Below are positions 50,908 through 59,335 of a stretch of 64,000 nucleotides of DNA, one piece after another. The first letter of the stretch is position 1, and each line of letters opens with the position of its first letter. The DNA is from Pseudomonas sp. ATCC 13867 (GTDB lineage: Bacteria; Pseudomonadota; Gammaproteobacteria; Pseudomonadales; Pseudomonadaceae). The translations under genes and the position numbers were made by a program. The stretch spans positions 4,037,001 to 4,101,000 of the forward strand of contig NC_020829.1 of the NCBI RefSeq assembly GCF_000349845.1. Direction: 5' to 3'. The notes under the pieces were generated by a model, which did not search any database, had not been told where the DNA came from, and saw nothing but the letters and a program-made list of their open reading frames with translations.

Positions 50908-52593
50908 TCAGGCCCTGATCTTCTTGAGCTCTTCGTCGCGCAATTCTCGGCGCAGGATCTTGCCGACGTTGGTGGTCGGCAGGCTGTCGCGGAACTCCAC
51001 GGCCTTGGGCCGCTTGTAGCCGGTGAGGTTGTCGTGCATGTGCTGCATGACTTGCTCCTTGGTCAGGGTGACGCCCGGCTTGGACACCACGAAGACCTTG
51101 ATCGACTCGCCGGATTTCTCGTCCGGGATGCCAATGGCGGCGCACTGCAGCACGCCCGGCAGGGTGGCGAGCACGTCTTCCAGCTCGTTGGGGTACACGT
51201 TGAAGCCCGACACCAGGATCATGTCCTTCTTGCGGTCGACGATACGCATGTAGCCGTCTTCCTGGATGATCGCGATGTCGCCGGTGCGCAGCCAGCCGTC
51301 CTTGTCGAGGATCTCGTCGGTGGCTTCCTGGCGCTGCCAGTAGCCCTTCATCACCTGCGGGCCCTTCACGCACAGCTCGCCACGCTCGCCCAGCGGCAGC
51401 TCCTGGCCGTCATCGCTGATGACCTTGCACAGGGTCGACGGAACCGGAATGCCGATGGTGCCGATCTGGATGTTCTGGAACGGGTTCACCGAAACCACCG
51501 GGCTGGTCTCGGTCATGCCGTAGCCTTCGCAGATGGCGCAGCCGGTAACGTCTTTCCAGCGCTCGGCTGCGGCCTGTTGCAGAGCCATGCCCCCGGAGAG
51601 GGTCAGCTTCAGTGCAGAGAAGTCCAGCTTGCGGAAGCCTTCGTTGTTGCACAGGCCGACGAACAGGGTGTTCAGGCCGACGAAGCCGGTGAACTTCCAC
51701 TGCGACAGCTCCTTGACCATGCTGGCCAGGTCGCGCGGGTTGGTCACCAGGATGTTGTGGTTGCCGGTGAGCATCATCGCCATGCAATGGAAGGTGAAGG
51801 CGTAGATGTGGTACAGCGGCAGCGGCGCGATGAGGATCTCGCAGCCTTCGTTGAGGTTGGCGCCCATCAGTGCCTTGCACTGCAGCATGTTGGCGACCAG
51901 GTTGCGGTGGGTCAGCATCGCACCCTTGGCCACACCCGTGGTGCCGCCGGTGTACTGCAGCACGGCCACGTCGTCGCTCTTGGGCGAGGCTTCCGCCACC
52001 GCCTTGCCACGGCCCTTGGCCAGGACGTCGGTCAGCTTCTGCGCATTGGGCAGGTTGAAGGCCGGAACCATCTTCTTGATGTTCCTGACCACGAAATTGA
52101 CGATGAAGCGCTTGAGCGGCGGCAGCATGTCACCCACTTCGGTGACGATGACGTTGCGGATACCGGTCTTGGGCAGCACTTCCTCGGCCAGGTGCGCCAT
52201 GTTCGCCAGGCACACCAGCGCCTTGGCGCCGGAGTCGTTGAACTGGTGCTCCATTTCCCGCGCGGTGTACAGCGGGTTGGTGTTGACCACGATGAGGCCG
52301 GCGCGCATGGCGCCAAAAACCACGACCGGGTACTGGAGCACGTTGGGCAGTTGCACGGCGATGCGATCGCCGGGCTTGAGATCGGTGTTCTGTTGCAGAT
52401 AGGCCGCGAAGTCCCCGGAGAGCTTGTACATCTCGCCGTAGGTCAGGGTCTTGCCCAGGTTGCTGAAGGCGGGCTTGTTTGCAAAGCGTTGGCAGGACTC
52501 TTTCAGTACCGCGAGGATGTTCGGGTACTGGTCAGCGTTGATCTCGGCAGCGATCCCCACTGGGTATTTGTCCTTCCAGAAATTATCGGTCAT
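50908..52593 (-). CDS. fadD: Long-chain-fatty-acid-CoA ligase, distal copy
   Basis: This 561-residue AMP-forming acyl-CoA synthetase activates fatty acids to acyl-CoA. Motifs are the phosphate-binding loop VLQYTGGTTGVAKGAMLTHR near residue 210, CEGYGMTETSPVVSVNPF, WLRTGDIAIIQEDGYMRIVD and the C-terminal lysine region TNVGKILRRELRDEEL. It is about 60% like its neighbour fadD by eye. In P. aeruginosa a tandem fadD1/fadD2 pair exists, with fadD1 favouring longer chains. Which is which here is not certain. A 534-bp gap with a YdcH-like gene separates the two copies. Confidence 0.93.
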   Translation of the reverse strand: MTDNFWKDKYPVGIAAEINADQYPNILAVLKESCQRFANKPAFSNLGKTLTYGEMYKLSGDFAAYLQQNTDLKPGDRIAVQLPNVLQYPVVVFGAMRAGLIVVNTNPLYTAREMEHQFNDSGAKALVCLANMAHLAEEVLPKTGIRNVIVTEVGDMLPPLKRFIVNFVVRNIKKMVPAFNLPNAQKLTDVLAKGRGKAVAEASPKSDDVAVLQYTGGTTGVAKGAMLTHRNLVANMLQCKALMGANLNEGCEILIAPLPLYHIYAFTFHCMAMMLTGNHNILVTNPRDLASMVKELSQWKFTGFVGLNTLFVGLCNNEGFRKLDFSALKLTLSGGMALQQAAAERWKDVTGCAICEGYGMTETSPVVSVNPFQNIQIGTIGIPVPSTLCKVISDDGQELPLGERGELCVKGPQVMKGYWQRQEATDEILDKDGWLRTGDIAIIQEDGYMRIVDRKKDMILVSGFNVYPNELEDVLATLPGVLQCAAIGIPDEKSGESIKVFVVSKPGVTLTKEQVMQHMHDNLTGYKRPKAVEFRDSLPTTNVGKILRRELRDEELKKIRA

Positions 52594-53127
52594 GGAAGCC
52601 CACTCCTAAGCAACAGCTTATCTTTACCGCAGTGCGGTTCGTTGTTGTGTTTATGTCGCCTTCCCTTGAGGCAGGGAGCGAAAAGCGGGCCGAGATTAGC
52701 AGCTTTGAGAAAACGCGACCAGCACCAAACACGGCCTTGTCAGTCAGAAAAATGACCAAAAGCAGTCATTTCGGTCACTAACCGCCCACTCGTCGGAAAA
52801 GCCCGCCCCAGAGGGGCTACAGGCTTGTTGGATTGTCAGACAAGGCAGGTTTCAGGGAGATGAAACCGGAAAAAAGAACGGGGACTGATCGCCAGAGCGG
52901 TCCCGTCACGGAGGTGGATCGGCGGAGTCCGACCAGGCGGTTTCGCGCAGCTCCCGATGCCGATTCTGCCCACCGGGTGAAGAGCAAGGGCATTAGTCGG
53001 CGCTTGCGGGCCGGTGTACGAATCATCCGCCAGGTACTTGCGAAATCATCTTCCGGAAATGATCTACCTCAACACCGGCCAGGTGCAGATCACGCAGAGT
53101 ACTTTTGCACTCGCCTGGAGAACCCTC
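52594..53127. other. 534-bp non-coding region with inverted repeats
   Basis: No gene is supported here. Short frames (such as an ATG at 52860 or a minus-strand frame at 52817-53026) lack coding signs. It contains ttgtcagacaa (52833-52843), the perfect inverted repeat ggtttca-N6-tgaaacc (52848-52867), and tgacc...ggtca halves near 52753-52778. The last are close to the divergent start of fadD. It probably holds the fadD promoter and leader and the promoter of the YdcH-like gene, and could encode a small RNA. Confidence 0.5.
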
Positions 53128-53364
53128 ATGTTTCCCGAATTCCGTGAAAAGATTACTCGCCTCAAAGCCGAAGACCCGCATTTCGCCAAGCTCTTCCATA
53201 GCCACAACGATCTCGATCAGGAGATCAAGAACATGGAAGCCGGCATCACCCCTGCCTCGCACGACACCATCGAGGCGCTGAAGAAACAGAAGCTGCAGCT
53301 CAAGGACGATCTCTACGAGATCCTGCGCAAGAAGAATAGCTGCTGTGGCGGCTGTGGCGGTTGA
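53128..53364 (+). CDS. YdcH/DUF465-family small coiled protein with Cys-rich tail
   Basis: This 78-residue protein matches the YdcH family (DUF465): an amphipathic two-helix region with KITRLKAEDPHFAKLFHSHN and the DxxI spacing DLDQEIKNMEAG, then KLQLKDDLYEILRKK. The function of the family is unknown. The C-terminus is unusual: NSCCGGCGG has three cysteines in the last eight residues, suggesting metal binding or a redox tail. ATG 53128 follows ggag by 8 bp. It is encoded opposite to the two fadD genes that flank it. Confidence 0.85.
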   Translation: MFPEFREKITRLKAEDPHFAKLFHSHNDLDQEIKNMEAGITPASHDTIEALKKQKLQLKDDLYEILRKKNSCCGGCGG

Positions 53365-53390
53365 CCGGCTCTGGCTGACAATCGGCAATA

Positions 53391-53425
53391 AAAAAGGGGG
53401 CTGATTCTGGATCAGCCCCCTTTTC
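53391..53425. terminator. Bidirectional terminator between YdcH-like and fadD genes
   Basis: aaaagggggctgat-tctgg-atcagccccctttt (53392-53424) is a 14-bp perfect stem with A's on the left and T's on the right. It serves both convergent genes. Confidence 0.96.
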
Positions 53426-53438
53426 GTTCACGCTCGCC

Positions 53439-55127
53439 TCAAGCCGTTTCGCGCAGCTCCCGACGCAGGATCTTGCCCACCGGCGTCATCGGCAGGGCGT
53501 CCTTGAGCACGATGTGCTTGGGCACCTTGTAGCCGGTGAAATTCTCCTTGCAGTAGGCCTTGAGCTCCTCCACCGTCACCCCGCCCTCGCGCGGCACGAC
53601 GAACAGTTTCACCGCCTCGCCGGACTTCTCGTCCGGCACGCCGACCGCCGCGCAGTTGGCGACTTTCGGGTGGGCCATGACCACGTCCTCGATCTCGTTG
53701 GGGTAGACGTTGAAGCCGGAGACGATGATCAGGTCCTTCTTGCGGTCGACAATACGGACGAAGCCGTCCTGATCGATCACCGCGATGTCGCCGGTACGCA
53801 GCCAGCCTTCGGCGTCCAGCACCTCGGCGGTGGCTTCCGGGCGCTGCCAGTAGCCCTTCATCACCTGCGGGCCCTTCACGCACAGCTCGCCCCGCTCGCC
53901 CAGGCCGAGGTCATTGCCGTTGTCATCGATCACCTTCAGCGCGGTACCCGGCACCGGGATGCCGACGGTGCCCAGGCGCGCCTGGTCGCCGTAGGGGTTG
54001 GTGCTGACCACCGGGGAGGTTTCGGTGAGGCCGTAGCCTTCGACCACGGAACAACCGGTCATGGCCTTCCAGCGCTCGGCGGTGGCGGTGACCAGCGCGG
54101 TGCCACCGGAGTTGGTGACCTTCAGGTTGGAGAAGTCGAGTTCCTTGAACTCCGGGCGATCCATCAGGGCGACGAACAGGGTGTTCAGCCCCAGCAGCGC
54201 GGAGAAGCGCCACTTCTTCAGTTCCTTGATGAAGCCGGGGATGTCGCGCGGGTTAGTGATCAGTACGTTGTGGTTGCCGTTGACCATCATGCACATGCAG
54301 TTCGCGGTGAAGGCATAGATGTGGTACAGCGGCAGCGGCGCGATCATCACCTCGTTGCCGACCTGCATCAGTGGCTTGCCGTCCGGGCCGTGCTGCTGCA
54401 GGCAGGCGTGCACCTGCTGCATGTTCGCCACCAGGTTGCCGTGGGTGAGCATGGCGCCCTTGGCCACGCCGGTGGTGCCGCCGGTGTATTGCAGCACGGC
54501 GATGTCGTCGAGACCGGCCTTGACCGGCTGCAGCCCGTGGCCACGGCCCTGGCGCAGGGCGTCCTTGAAGGAGACGGCCTGGGGCAGGCTGTACTCCGGC
54601 ACCATCTTCTTCACGTGCTTGACCACGGTGTTGACCAGGAGCCCCTTGAGCGGCGACAGCAGGTCGCCCATGCGCGCCTCGATCAGGTATTCGAGCCCCG
54701 TGTCGGGCAGCACTTCCTGCACCAGCTTGCCGAACAGGTTCACGTAGACCAGCGCGCGGGCGCCGGAGTCCTTGAACTGGTGGCGCATCTCGCGCGCGGT
54801 GTACAGCGGGTTGGTGTTGACCACCACCAGCCCGGCGCGCAGGGCGCCGAACACGGCGATCGGGTACTGCAGGATGTTGGGCATCTGCACGGCGATGCGG
54901 TCACCGGGCTTGAGGTCGGTGTGCTTCTGCAGGTACGCGCCGAAAGCAGCGGACAGGCGGTCCAGCTCGGCATAGGTCAGGGTCACGCCCAGGTTGCTGA
55001 ACGCCGGACGGTCGGCGAACTTCTTGCAGGAGCGTTCGAACACTTCGACCACGGACTTGTAGGCCGTCAGATCAATGTCGCTGGGCACGCCGGCCGGGCG
55101 TTTGTCGTTCCAGAAATCAGGTTGCAT
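53439..55127 (-). CDS. fadD: Long-chain-fatty-acid-CoA ligase, proximal copy
   Basis: This 562-residue AMP-forming acyl-CoA synthetase is paralogous to the 50908-52593 gene. It has VLQYTGGTTGVAKGAMLTHG near residue 209, VEGYGLTETSPVVSTNPYGD, WLRTGDIAVIDQDGFVRIVD and PVGKILRRELRETA at the C-terminus. It activates exogenous or recycled fatty acids for beta-oxidation and links to phaJ1, divergent and 1.3 kb away. It starts 338 bp from the divergent hydrolase gene. Confidence 0.93.
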   Translation of the reverse strand: MQPDFWNDKRPAGVPSDIDLTAYKSVVEVFERSCKKFADRPAFSNLGVTLTYAELDRLSAAFGAYLQKHTDLKPGDRIAVQMPNILQYPIAVFGALRAGLVVVNTNPLYTAREMRHQFKDSGARALVYVNLFGKLVQEVLPDTGLEYLIEARMGDLLSPLKGLLVNTVVKHVKKMVPEYSLPQAVSFKDALRQGRGHGLQPVKAGLDDIAVLQYTGGTTGVAKGAMLTHGNLVANMQQVHACLQQHGPDGKPLMQVGNEVMIAPLPLYHIYAFTANCMCMMVNGNHNVLITNPRDIPGFIKELKKWRFSALLGLNTLFVALMDRPEFKELDFSNLKVTNSGGTALVTATAERWKAMTGCSVVEGYGLTETSPVVSTNPYGDQARLGTVGIPVPGTALKVIDDNGNDLGLGERGELCVKGPQVMKGYWQRPEATAEVLDAEGWLRTGDIAVIDQDGFVRIVDRKKDLIIVSGFNVYPNEIEDVVMAHPKVANCAAVGVPDEKSGEAVKLFVVPREGGVTVEELKAYCKENFTGYKVPKHIVLKDALPMTPVGKILRRELRETA

Positions 55128-55465
55128 TTATTCTTATCCTCGTACCTGAGCGAAACCAAACCGCCATTGCGGTCATTTGACGGAAGCTAACAGTTCCCCC
55201 GGTCAGCGCAAAGACTCCGGCGAGTGTCATTGACTGCATGAATCTTGCGCCACCGCCTACTGCCGCGCAGGGATACCACGGAGCACCTGACGTCGCGGGA
55301 AGCCTAGGCCAGCCGACACAATCCTTACAGAAGATGTCCACGGGCGAACCTGGGCAAAAATCGCCTGGGCAGATGCGCACGGCGCTGTACACTGCGCAGC
55401 TTCGGCGACGATCGCCGTGTCTCACCTTCGCTCGACGATAATTCGTACAACAACGGGAAGGACCC
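55128..55465. other. Divergent promoter region, fadD / hydrolase
   Basis: These 338 bp contain no supported gene. A gggaagga Shine-Dalgarno just before 55466 and the AT-richer patch gacgataattcgtac mark the hydrolase leader. I looked for the fatty-acid regulator PsrA box (caaac-gtttg type) and saw no convincing copy. Confidence 0.5.
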
Positions 55466-56419
55466 ATGCCTTACGCCGCCTACTGGCTGACCGCCAGCGA
55501 CGAGACACCGCTGTACACCCGCCACTGGGCACCGGAAGGTCAGTTCCGCGGGGCTCTGATGCTGTCCCACGGCATGGCCGAACATGCCGGCCGCTACGAG
55601 CGCCTGGCCCTGGCGCTGAACGCCGCCGGCTATCACCTCTACGCCATCGACCAGCGCGGCCACGGCCGCACCGCCGAGAACAGCGAACTCGGCCACTACG
55701 CCGACCGCGGCGGCTGGGGCAAGGTGATCGGCGACCTGCACACGCTGAACCAGCATGTGCGCGAGGAGCATCCGGACCTGCCCATCGTCCTGCTCGGCCA
55801 CAGCATGGGCAGCTACATCGGCAGCGCCTACCTGATGCAGCACAGCGCCAGCGTGAAGGCGGCAGTGCTGTCCGGCTCCAATTACCAGCCAGTGGCGCTG
55901 TACAAGAGCGCCCGCCTGATCGCCCGCTTCGAGCGCTGGCGCCAGGGCCCGCTGGGGCGCAGCGCGCTGATCGACTTCCTCTCCTTCGGCTCGTTCAACA
56001 AAGCCTTCAAACCCAACCGTACCGCCTTCGACTGGCTCAGCCGCGATCCCGCCGAAGTCGACAAATACGTCGCCGACCCGCTCTGCGGCTTCCGCTGCAG
56101 CAATCAGCTATGGCTGGACCTGCTCGGCGGCCTGGCCGACATCACGCCGCTGGAGCACCTGTCGCGCATCCGCAGCGACCTGCCGGTACTGGTGATCGGT
56201 GGCGAGCGCGACCCGGTCAGCCAGGGCAAGCGCCTGCGCGACCTCGCCCAGGCGATGACCCGGGCCGGGGTACGCGACGTCCAACTGAAGATCTATCCCG
56301 ACGCTCGTCACGAGCTGTTCAACGAGAGCAACCGCGACGAGATCACCCGCAACCTGATCGACTGGCTGGCGGCGCACTGCCCCGTCTCGCAGGTCGAGAA
56401 ATCCGAGGAGCCCCTATGA
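55466..56419 (+). CDS. Alpha/beta hydrolase, monoacylglycerol lipase/lysophospholipase-like
   Basis: This 317-residue serine hydrolase is of the Hydrolase_4 type. The oxyanion motif is LMLSHGMAEHAGRYERLALAL near residue 35, DQRGHGRTAENS follows, the nucleophile elbow is IVLLGHSMGSYIGSAYLMQH (Ser about 116), and the C-terminal catalytic His is in YPDARHELFNESNRDEI. It probably releases fatty acids from mono-acyl lipids. It overlaps phaJ1 by ATGA, tying fatty-acid release to acyl-CoA use (inference). Confidence 0.92.
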   Translation: MPYAAYWLTASDETPLYTRHWAPEGQFRGALMLSHGMAEHAGRYERLALALNAAGYHLYAIDQRGHGRTAENSELGHYADRGGWGKVIGDLHTLNQHVREEHPDLPIVLLGHSMGSYIGSAYLMQHSASVKAAVLSGSNYQPVALYKSARLIARFERWRQGPLGRSALIDFLSFGSFNKAFKPNRTAFDWLSRDPAEVDKYVADPLCGFRCSNQLWLDLLGGLADITPLEHLSRIRSDLPVLVIGGERDPVSQGKRLRDLAQAMTRAGVRDVQLKIYPDARHELFNESNRDEITRNLIDWLAAHCPVSQVEKSEEPL

Positions 56420-56886
56420 CCCAGGTCCAGAACGTCCCCTATGAAGAACTCGAAGTCGGCCAGAAGGCCAACTTCCGACGCAACGTCGGCGAGCGCGACA
56501 TCCAGCTGTTTGCCGAGGTCTCCGGCGACCGCAACCCGGTGCACCTGGACGCCGACTACGCCGCCACCACCCAGTTCAAGGAACGCATCGCCCACGGCAT
56601 GCTCACTGGCGCGCTGATCAGCGCGGCGATCGCCACCACCCTGCCCGGCCCGGGCACTATCTACCTCGGCCAGAATCTGACGTTCACCCGCCCGGTGAAG
56701 CTCGGTGACGAACTGACGGTAGAGCTGGAAGTGCTGGAAAAGCTGCCGAAGAACCGCGTACGCATCGGCACCGTGGTGCTCAACCAGGATGGCAAGGCCG
56801 TGGTCAAAGGCGAGGCCGAAGTGCTGGCACCCACCGAGAAGCTCAACATCGAACTGCCTGCCCTGCCGCCGATCACCATCGGCTGA
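56416..56886 (+). CDS. phaJ1: (R)-specific enoyl-CoA hydratase, PhaJ1 type
   Basis: This 156-residue MaoC-like hydratase converts trans-2-enoyl-CoA from beta-oxidation into (R)-3-hydroxyacyl-CoA, the monomer for medium- or short-chain PHA synthesis. The hot-dog catalytic motif is AEVSGDRNPVHLDADYAATT (Asp and His) near residue 34. The sequence follows P. aeruginosa PhaJ1 closely as I recall it, including VPYEELEVGQKA and PGPGTIYLGQNLTFTRPVKLG. The start is set by overlap with the hydrolase stop. Confidence 0.94.
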   Translation: MTQVQNVPYEELEVGQKANFRRNVGERDIQLFAEVSGDRNPVHLDADYAATTQFKERIAHGMLTGALISAAIATTLPGPGTIYLGQNLTFTRPVKLGDELTVELEVLEKLPKNRVRIGTVVLNQDGKAVVKGEAEVLAPTEKLNIELPALPPITIG

Positions 56887-57095
56887 GAATCTATTCAACG
56901 TCTGCCTGCGCTTGCTCATGCTGCGCCCGGCAAGACCTTGAACAGGTTCCGAGGTCGACTCCGGGGCTGGCCGCCGGCCCCGGAAACTTGTATACAGTTT
57001 TCACCTCAACTACCCTGCCCTGGTCATTTTTCAATCCATCTGGGATAACCGAAGGCCCTCCGCCCGAAACCCCATTACCGGGAATCGGAGCCATC

Positions 57096-58274
57096 ATGGA
57101 CCTTCGACTGCTGTTGCTGTCCATCTGCACCTTCGCCGCGGGCCTCGCCGAGGCCATCCTCACCGGCATCCTGCCGTCACTCGCCGATGACCTGGGCGTT
57201 TCCCTCAGCCTCGCCGGCCAGCTCACCAGCCTGTTCTCCCTGAGCTTCGCCATCGCCGCGCCGCTGCTCGGCTGGTTCACCCGTGGCGCCGACTGCCGCC
57301 GCCTGCTGGTGATCACCCTGCTGGTGTTCGCCGCCTTCAACGCCGGCGCGGCGCTCAGCCCCGGTTACGTCCCCCTGCTGCTGATGCGCATCGGTATGGC
57401 CGCCTGTTGCGGGCTGTTGATCATGCAGGCCAGCCTGCTGGCGGTGGAGCTGGCGCCGCCGACCCAGCGCGGGCGCGCCATCGGCCTGATCTTCATGGGT
57501 ATCAGCGGCTCGCTGGTGTTCGGCGTGCCGGCCGGCGTGCTGGTGAACGAATGGTTCGGCTGGCGCTGGATCTTCGCCGCCATCGCCCTCTATTCGCTGC
57601 CGCTGGCCGCACTGCTGCGTCTCGCCCTGCCCCGCCGCGCCCTCGTCAGCCCGGCCAATGGCGCGGCGTACAAGCGCCAGCTGCGCAGCCCCTCGCTGAA
57701 CCTGGCGCAACTGGTGTCGATCCTGCTGCTGGGCGGGCACTTCACCCTGTTCGCCTACATCACGCCCTGGTTCCAGCAGGTGGCCGGGATCACCGACAGC
57801 CAGCGCATCGCCCTGACCCTCTTGCTGATCGGCCTTGCGGCCATTGGCGGCGGCTACCTCGGCGGCTGGCTGAGCGACCGCCTCGGCCATCGCCGCGCCT
57901 TGATCGTGGTACCGATCCTGTTTGCCCTGGCGATGCTGGCGATCCCGCTGAGCCTCGGGTACCCCTGGATGCTGCTGGCGGCGCTGATGGTCTGGAGCAC
58001 CATCAGTTGGATGATCTCGCCGGCGGTGCAGAGCTACCTGCTGGCCAGCGACCCGGCCAGCGGCAGCGCCGGGGTGGCGCTGAACACCTCGGCGATGCAC
58101 CTGGGCGTAGCCCTCGGCGCTGCACTGGGCGGCGCGGTGATCAGCCTCGCGGGCATCGCCTGGACGCCCTGGCTCGGTATCGGCCTGGTGGCGCTCTCGG
58201 TGCTCTGCGCCGTGCTGTCCTGCTGGCTGCAGCGCGAGCCGGACGACGCGCCCCTCAGCGTTCCTTCACGGTGA
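57096..58274 (+). CDS. MFS transporter, DHA1 drug-efflux type
   Basis: This 392-residue permease has 12 predicted helices. Motif A-like GWFTRGADCRRLLVITLLV is degenerate, whereas the repeat in the second half, GGWLSDRLGHRRALIVVPIL, is good. Motif C-like MGISGSLVFGVPAGVLVNEW is near residue 135 and typical of DHA1 drug/H+ antiporters. The substrate is unknown. Its end overlaps the convergent hlyD gene by 20 bp. Confidence 0.92.
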   Translation: MDLRLLLLSICTFAAGLAEAILTGILPSLADDLGVSLSLAGQLTSLFSLSFAIAAPLLGWFTRGADCRRLLVITLLVFAAFNAGAALSPGYVPLLLMRIGMAACCGLLIMQASLLAVELAPPTQRGRAIGLIFMGISGSLVFGVPAGVLVNEWFGWRWIFAAIALYSLPLAALLRLALPRRALVSPANGAAYKRQLRSPSLNLAQLVSILLLGGHFTLFAYITPWFQQVAGITDSQRIALTLLLIGLAAIGGGYLGGWLSDRLGHRRALIVVPILFALAMLAIPLSLGYPWMLLAALMVWSTISWMISPAVQSYLLASDPASGSAGVALNTSAMHLGVALGAALGGAVISLAGIAWTPWLGIGLVALSVLCAVLSCWLQREPDDAPLSVPSR

Positions 58275-59112
58275 CGCTGGCGGTCATCCCGGCGCTCAGG
58301 TGCACGCCTTCGGGAACCCTGTCGAGATGGATGCGCACCGGAATGCGCTGGGCCAGGCGTACCCAGTTGAAGGTCGGCTCGACGTTGGCCAGCAACTGGC
58401 TGTCGGGAATGGCATTGCGGTCGGTGATGCCGCTGCTGATGCTTTGCACGGTGCCGTCGATGGGGGTGTCGCCGCTCATCAGCACGACCTTCGCCGGCTG
58501 GCCGACGCGGATGCCGGGTAGCTTGGTCTCCTCGAAGTAGGCGGTGACGTAGAAGGACTTCTGGTCCACCAGCGCCATCGCCGGCTGGCCGGCCTGAGCA
58601 TAGTTGCCCTGGGCCAGGCGCAGGTTGGTCACCTGTCCGTCGCGCGGGGCACGCATCTCGCTGCGGGTGAGGTTCAGCTCGGCCAGGCGCACCTGGGCCA
58701 GCGCCTCGTCGTACTCGCTCTTGGCGATGGCGGCGTTGATCTGCGCGGTTTCCTTGTCTTCGGCGCTGATCGCGGCGATGCCCAGACGATTGCGCCGCGA
58801 CGCTTCGCTCTGGCGCAGCAGGTACTGCTGGTGCCGGGTTTCGGCCTGTGCCTTGGCCTGCTCGAGGTTGGCGGCGTAGCGCTCGCGGTCGATGCGCATG
58901 ATCAGGTCGCCGGCTTTCACCTGCTGGTTGTCCTGCACCGCAAGGTCGGTGACCCACCCGGAAACGTCCGGGGCGATCACCACCACGTCGGCGCGTACCC
59001 GCGCATCGCGGGTCCAGGGCGACAGCATGTAGTAACGCCATAGCCAGGTGCCGGCGAGCACCGCGGCAGCGACCAGAATCAGGGTGATGGCTACGCGAAG
59101 GAATCCGCGCAT
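58255..59112 (-). CDS. HlyD-family membrane fusion protein of a FUSC exporter
   Basis: This 285-residue periplasmic adaptor has an N-terminal anchor (LRVAITLILVAAAVLAGTWLW). A biotinyl/lipoyl-like motif follows (TRDARVRADVVVIAPDVSGW, VTDLAVQDNQQVKAGDLIMR), then a coiled-coil hairpin at about residues 75-150 and a beta-barrel (FYVTAYFEETKLPGIRVGQPAKV). It is of the AaeA/YdhJ type. It is the third gene of a FUSC-DUF1656-HlyD operon. ATG 59112 is used; the frame extends upstream without a good start. Confidence 0.93.
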   Translation of the reverse strand: MRGFLRVAITLILVAAAVLAGTWLWRYYMLSPWTRDARVRADVVVIAPDVSGWVTDLAVQDNQQVKAGDLIMRIDRERYAANLEQAKAQAETRHQQYLLRQSEASRRNRLGIAAISAEDKETAQINAAIAKSEYDEALAQVRLAELNLTRSEMRAPRDGQVTNLRLAQGNYAQAGQPAMALVDQKSFYVTAYFEETKLPGIRVGQPAKVVLMSGDTPIDGTVQSISSGITDRNAIPDSQLLANVEPTFNWVRLAQRIPVRIHLDRVPEGVHLSAGMTASVTVKER

Positions 59113-59125
59113 GCAACGTCTCCTC

Positions 59126-59335
59126 TCAAGGGATCCCACTCAGCGCCCAGGTGACGCCGCAGAGAATCAACACGAACAACGAGCAATCGAACAACGCTTC
59201 GTGCCAGATCCAGCGGCCGAAGGGCGTAGCCTGCAGCAGCAGGCGCAGTACCACGGTCAGGCCCAGGGCCAGCACGGCGTAGATGAACAGCGGGCTGAGG
59301 TAGACACCGCCCCAGCCGACCTCATGCAGGCCCAT
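59126..59335 (-). CDS. DUF1656 small inner-membrane protein
   Basis: This 69-residue protein has two hydrophobic helices (PLFIYAVLALGLTVVLRLLL and FDCSLFVLILCGVTWAL). The order FUSC-DUF1656-HlyD is the standard AaeX/YdhI context, so this is the small subunit of the exporter. Its start overlaps the end of the FUSC gene by 14 bp; the stop is 13 bp from the hlyD start. Confidence 0.9.
   Translation of the reverse strand: MGLHEVGWGGVYLSPLFIYAVLALGLTVVLRLLLQATPFGRWIWHEALFDCSLFVLILCGVTWALSGIP

Noticed and set aside
49042..52755. 1237-residue plus-strand open frame across the chemoreceptor and fadD genes
   Set aside because: It spans two clearly recognisable minus-strand genes and their terminator. 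Its composition is that of an antisense shadow.
52848..52867. ggtttca-N6-tgaaacc as a PsrA fatty-acid operator
   Set aside because: PsrA sites read caaac...gtttg-like with the opposite arm order and spacing, so the fit is poor. It is kept only as an unexplained inverted repeat.
52817..53147. Short frames of 60-104 residues in the fadD/YdcH-like gap
   Set aside because: They overlap each other on both strands, lack good Shine-Dalgarno sequences and have Arg/Ser-rich shadow composition.
53514..55190. 558-residue plus-strand frame opposite fadD
   Set aside because: It is an antisense shadow of the acyl-CoA synthetase, with no domain.
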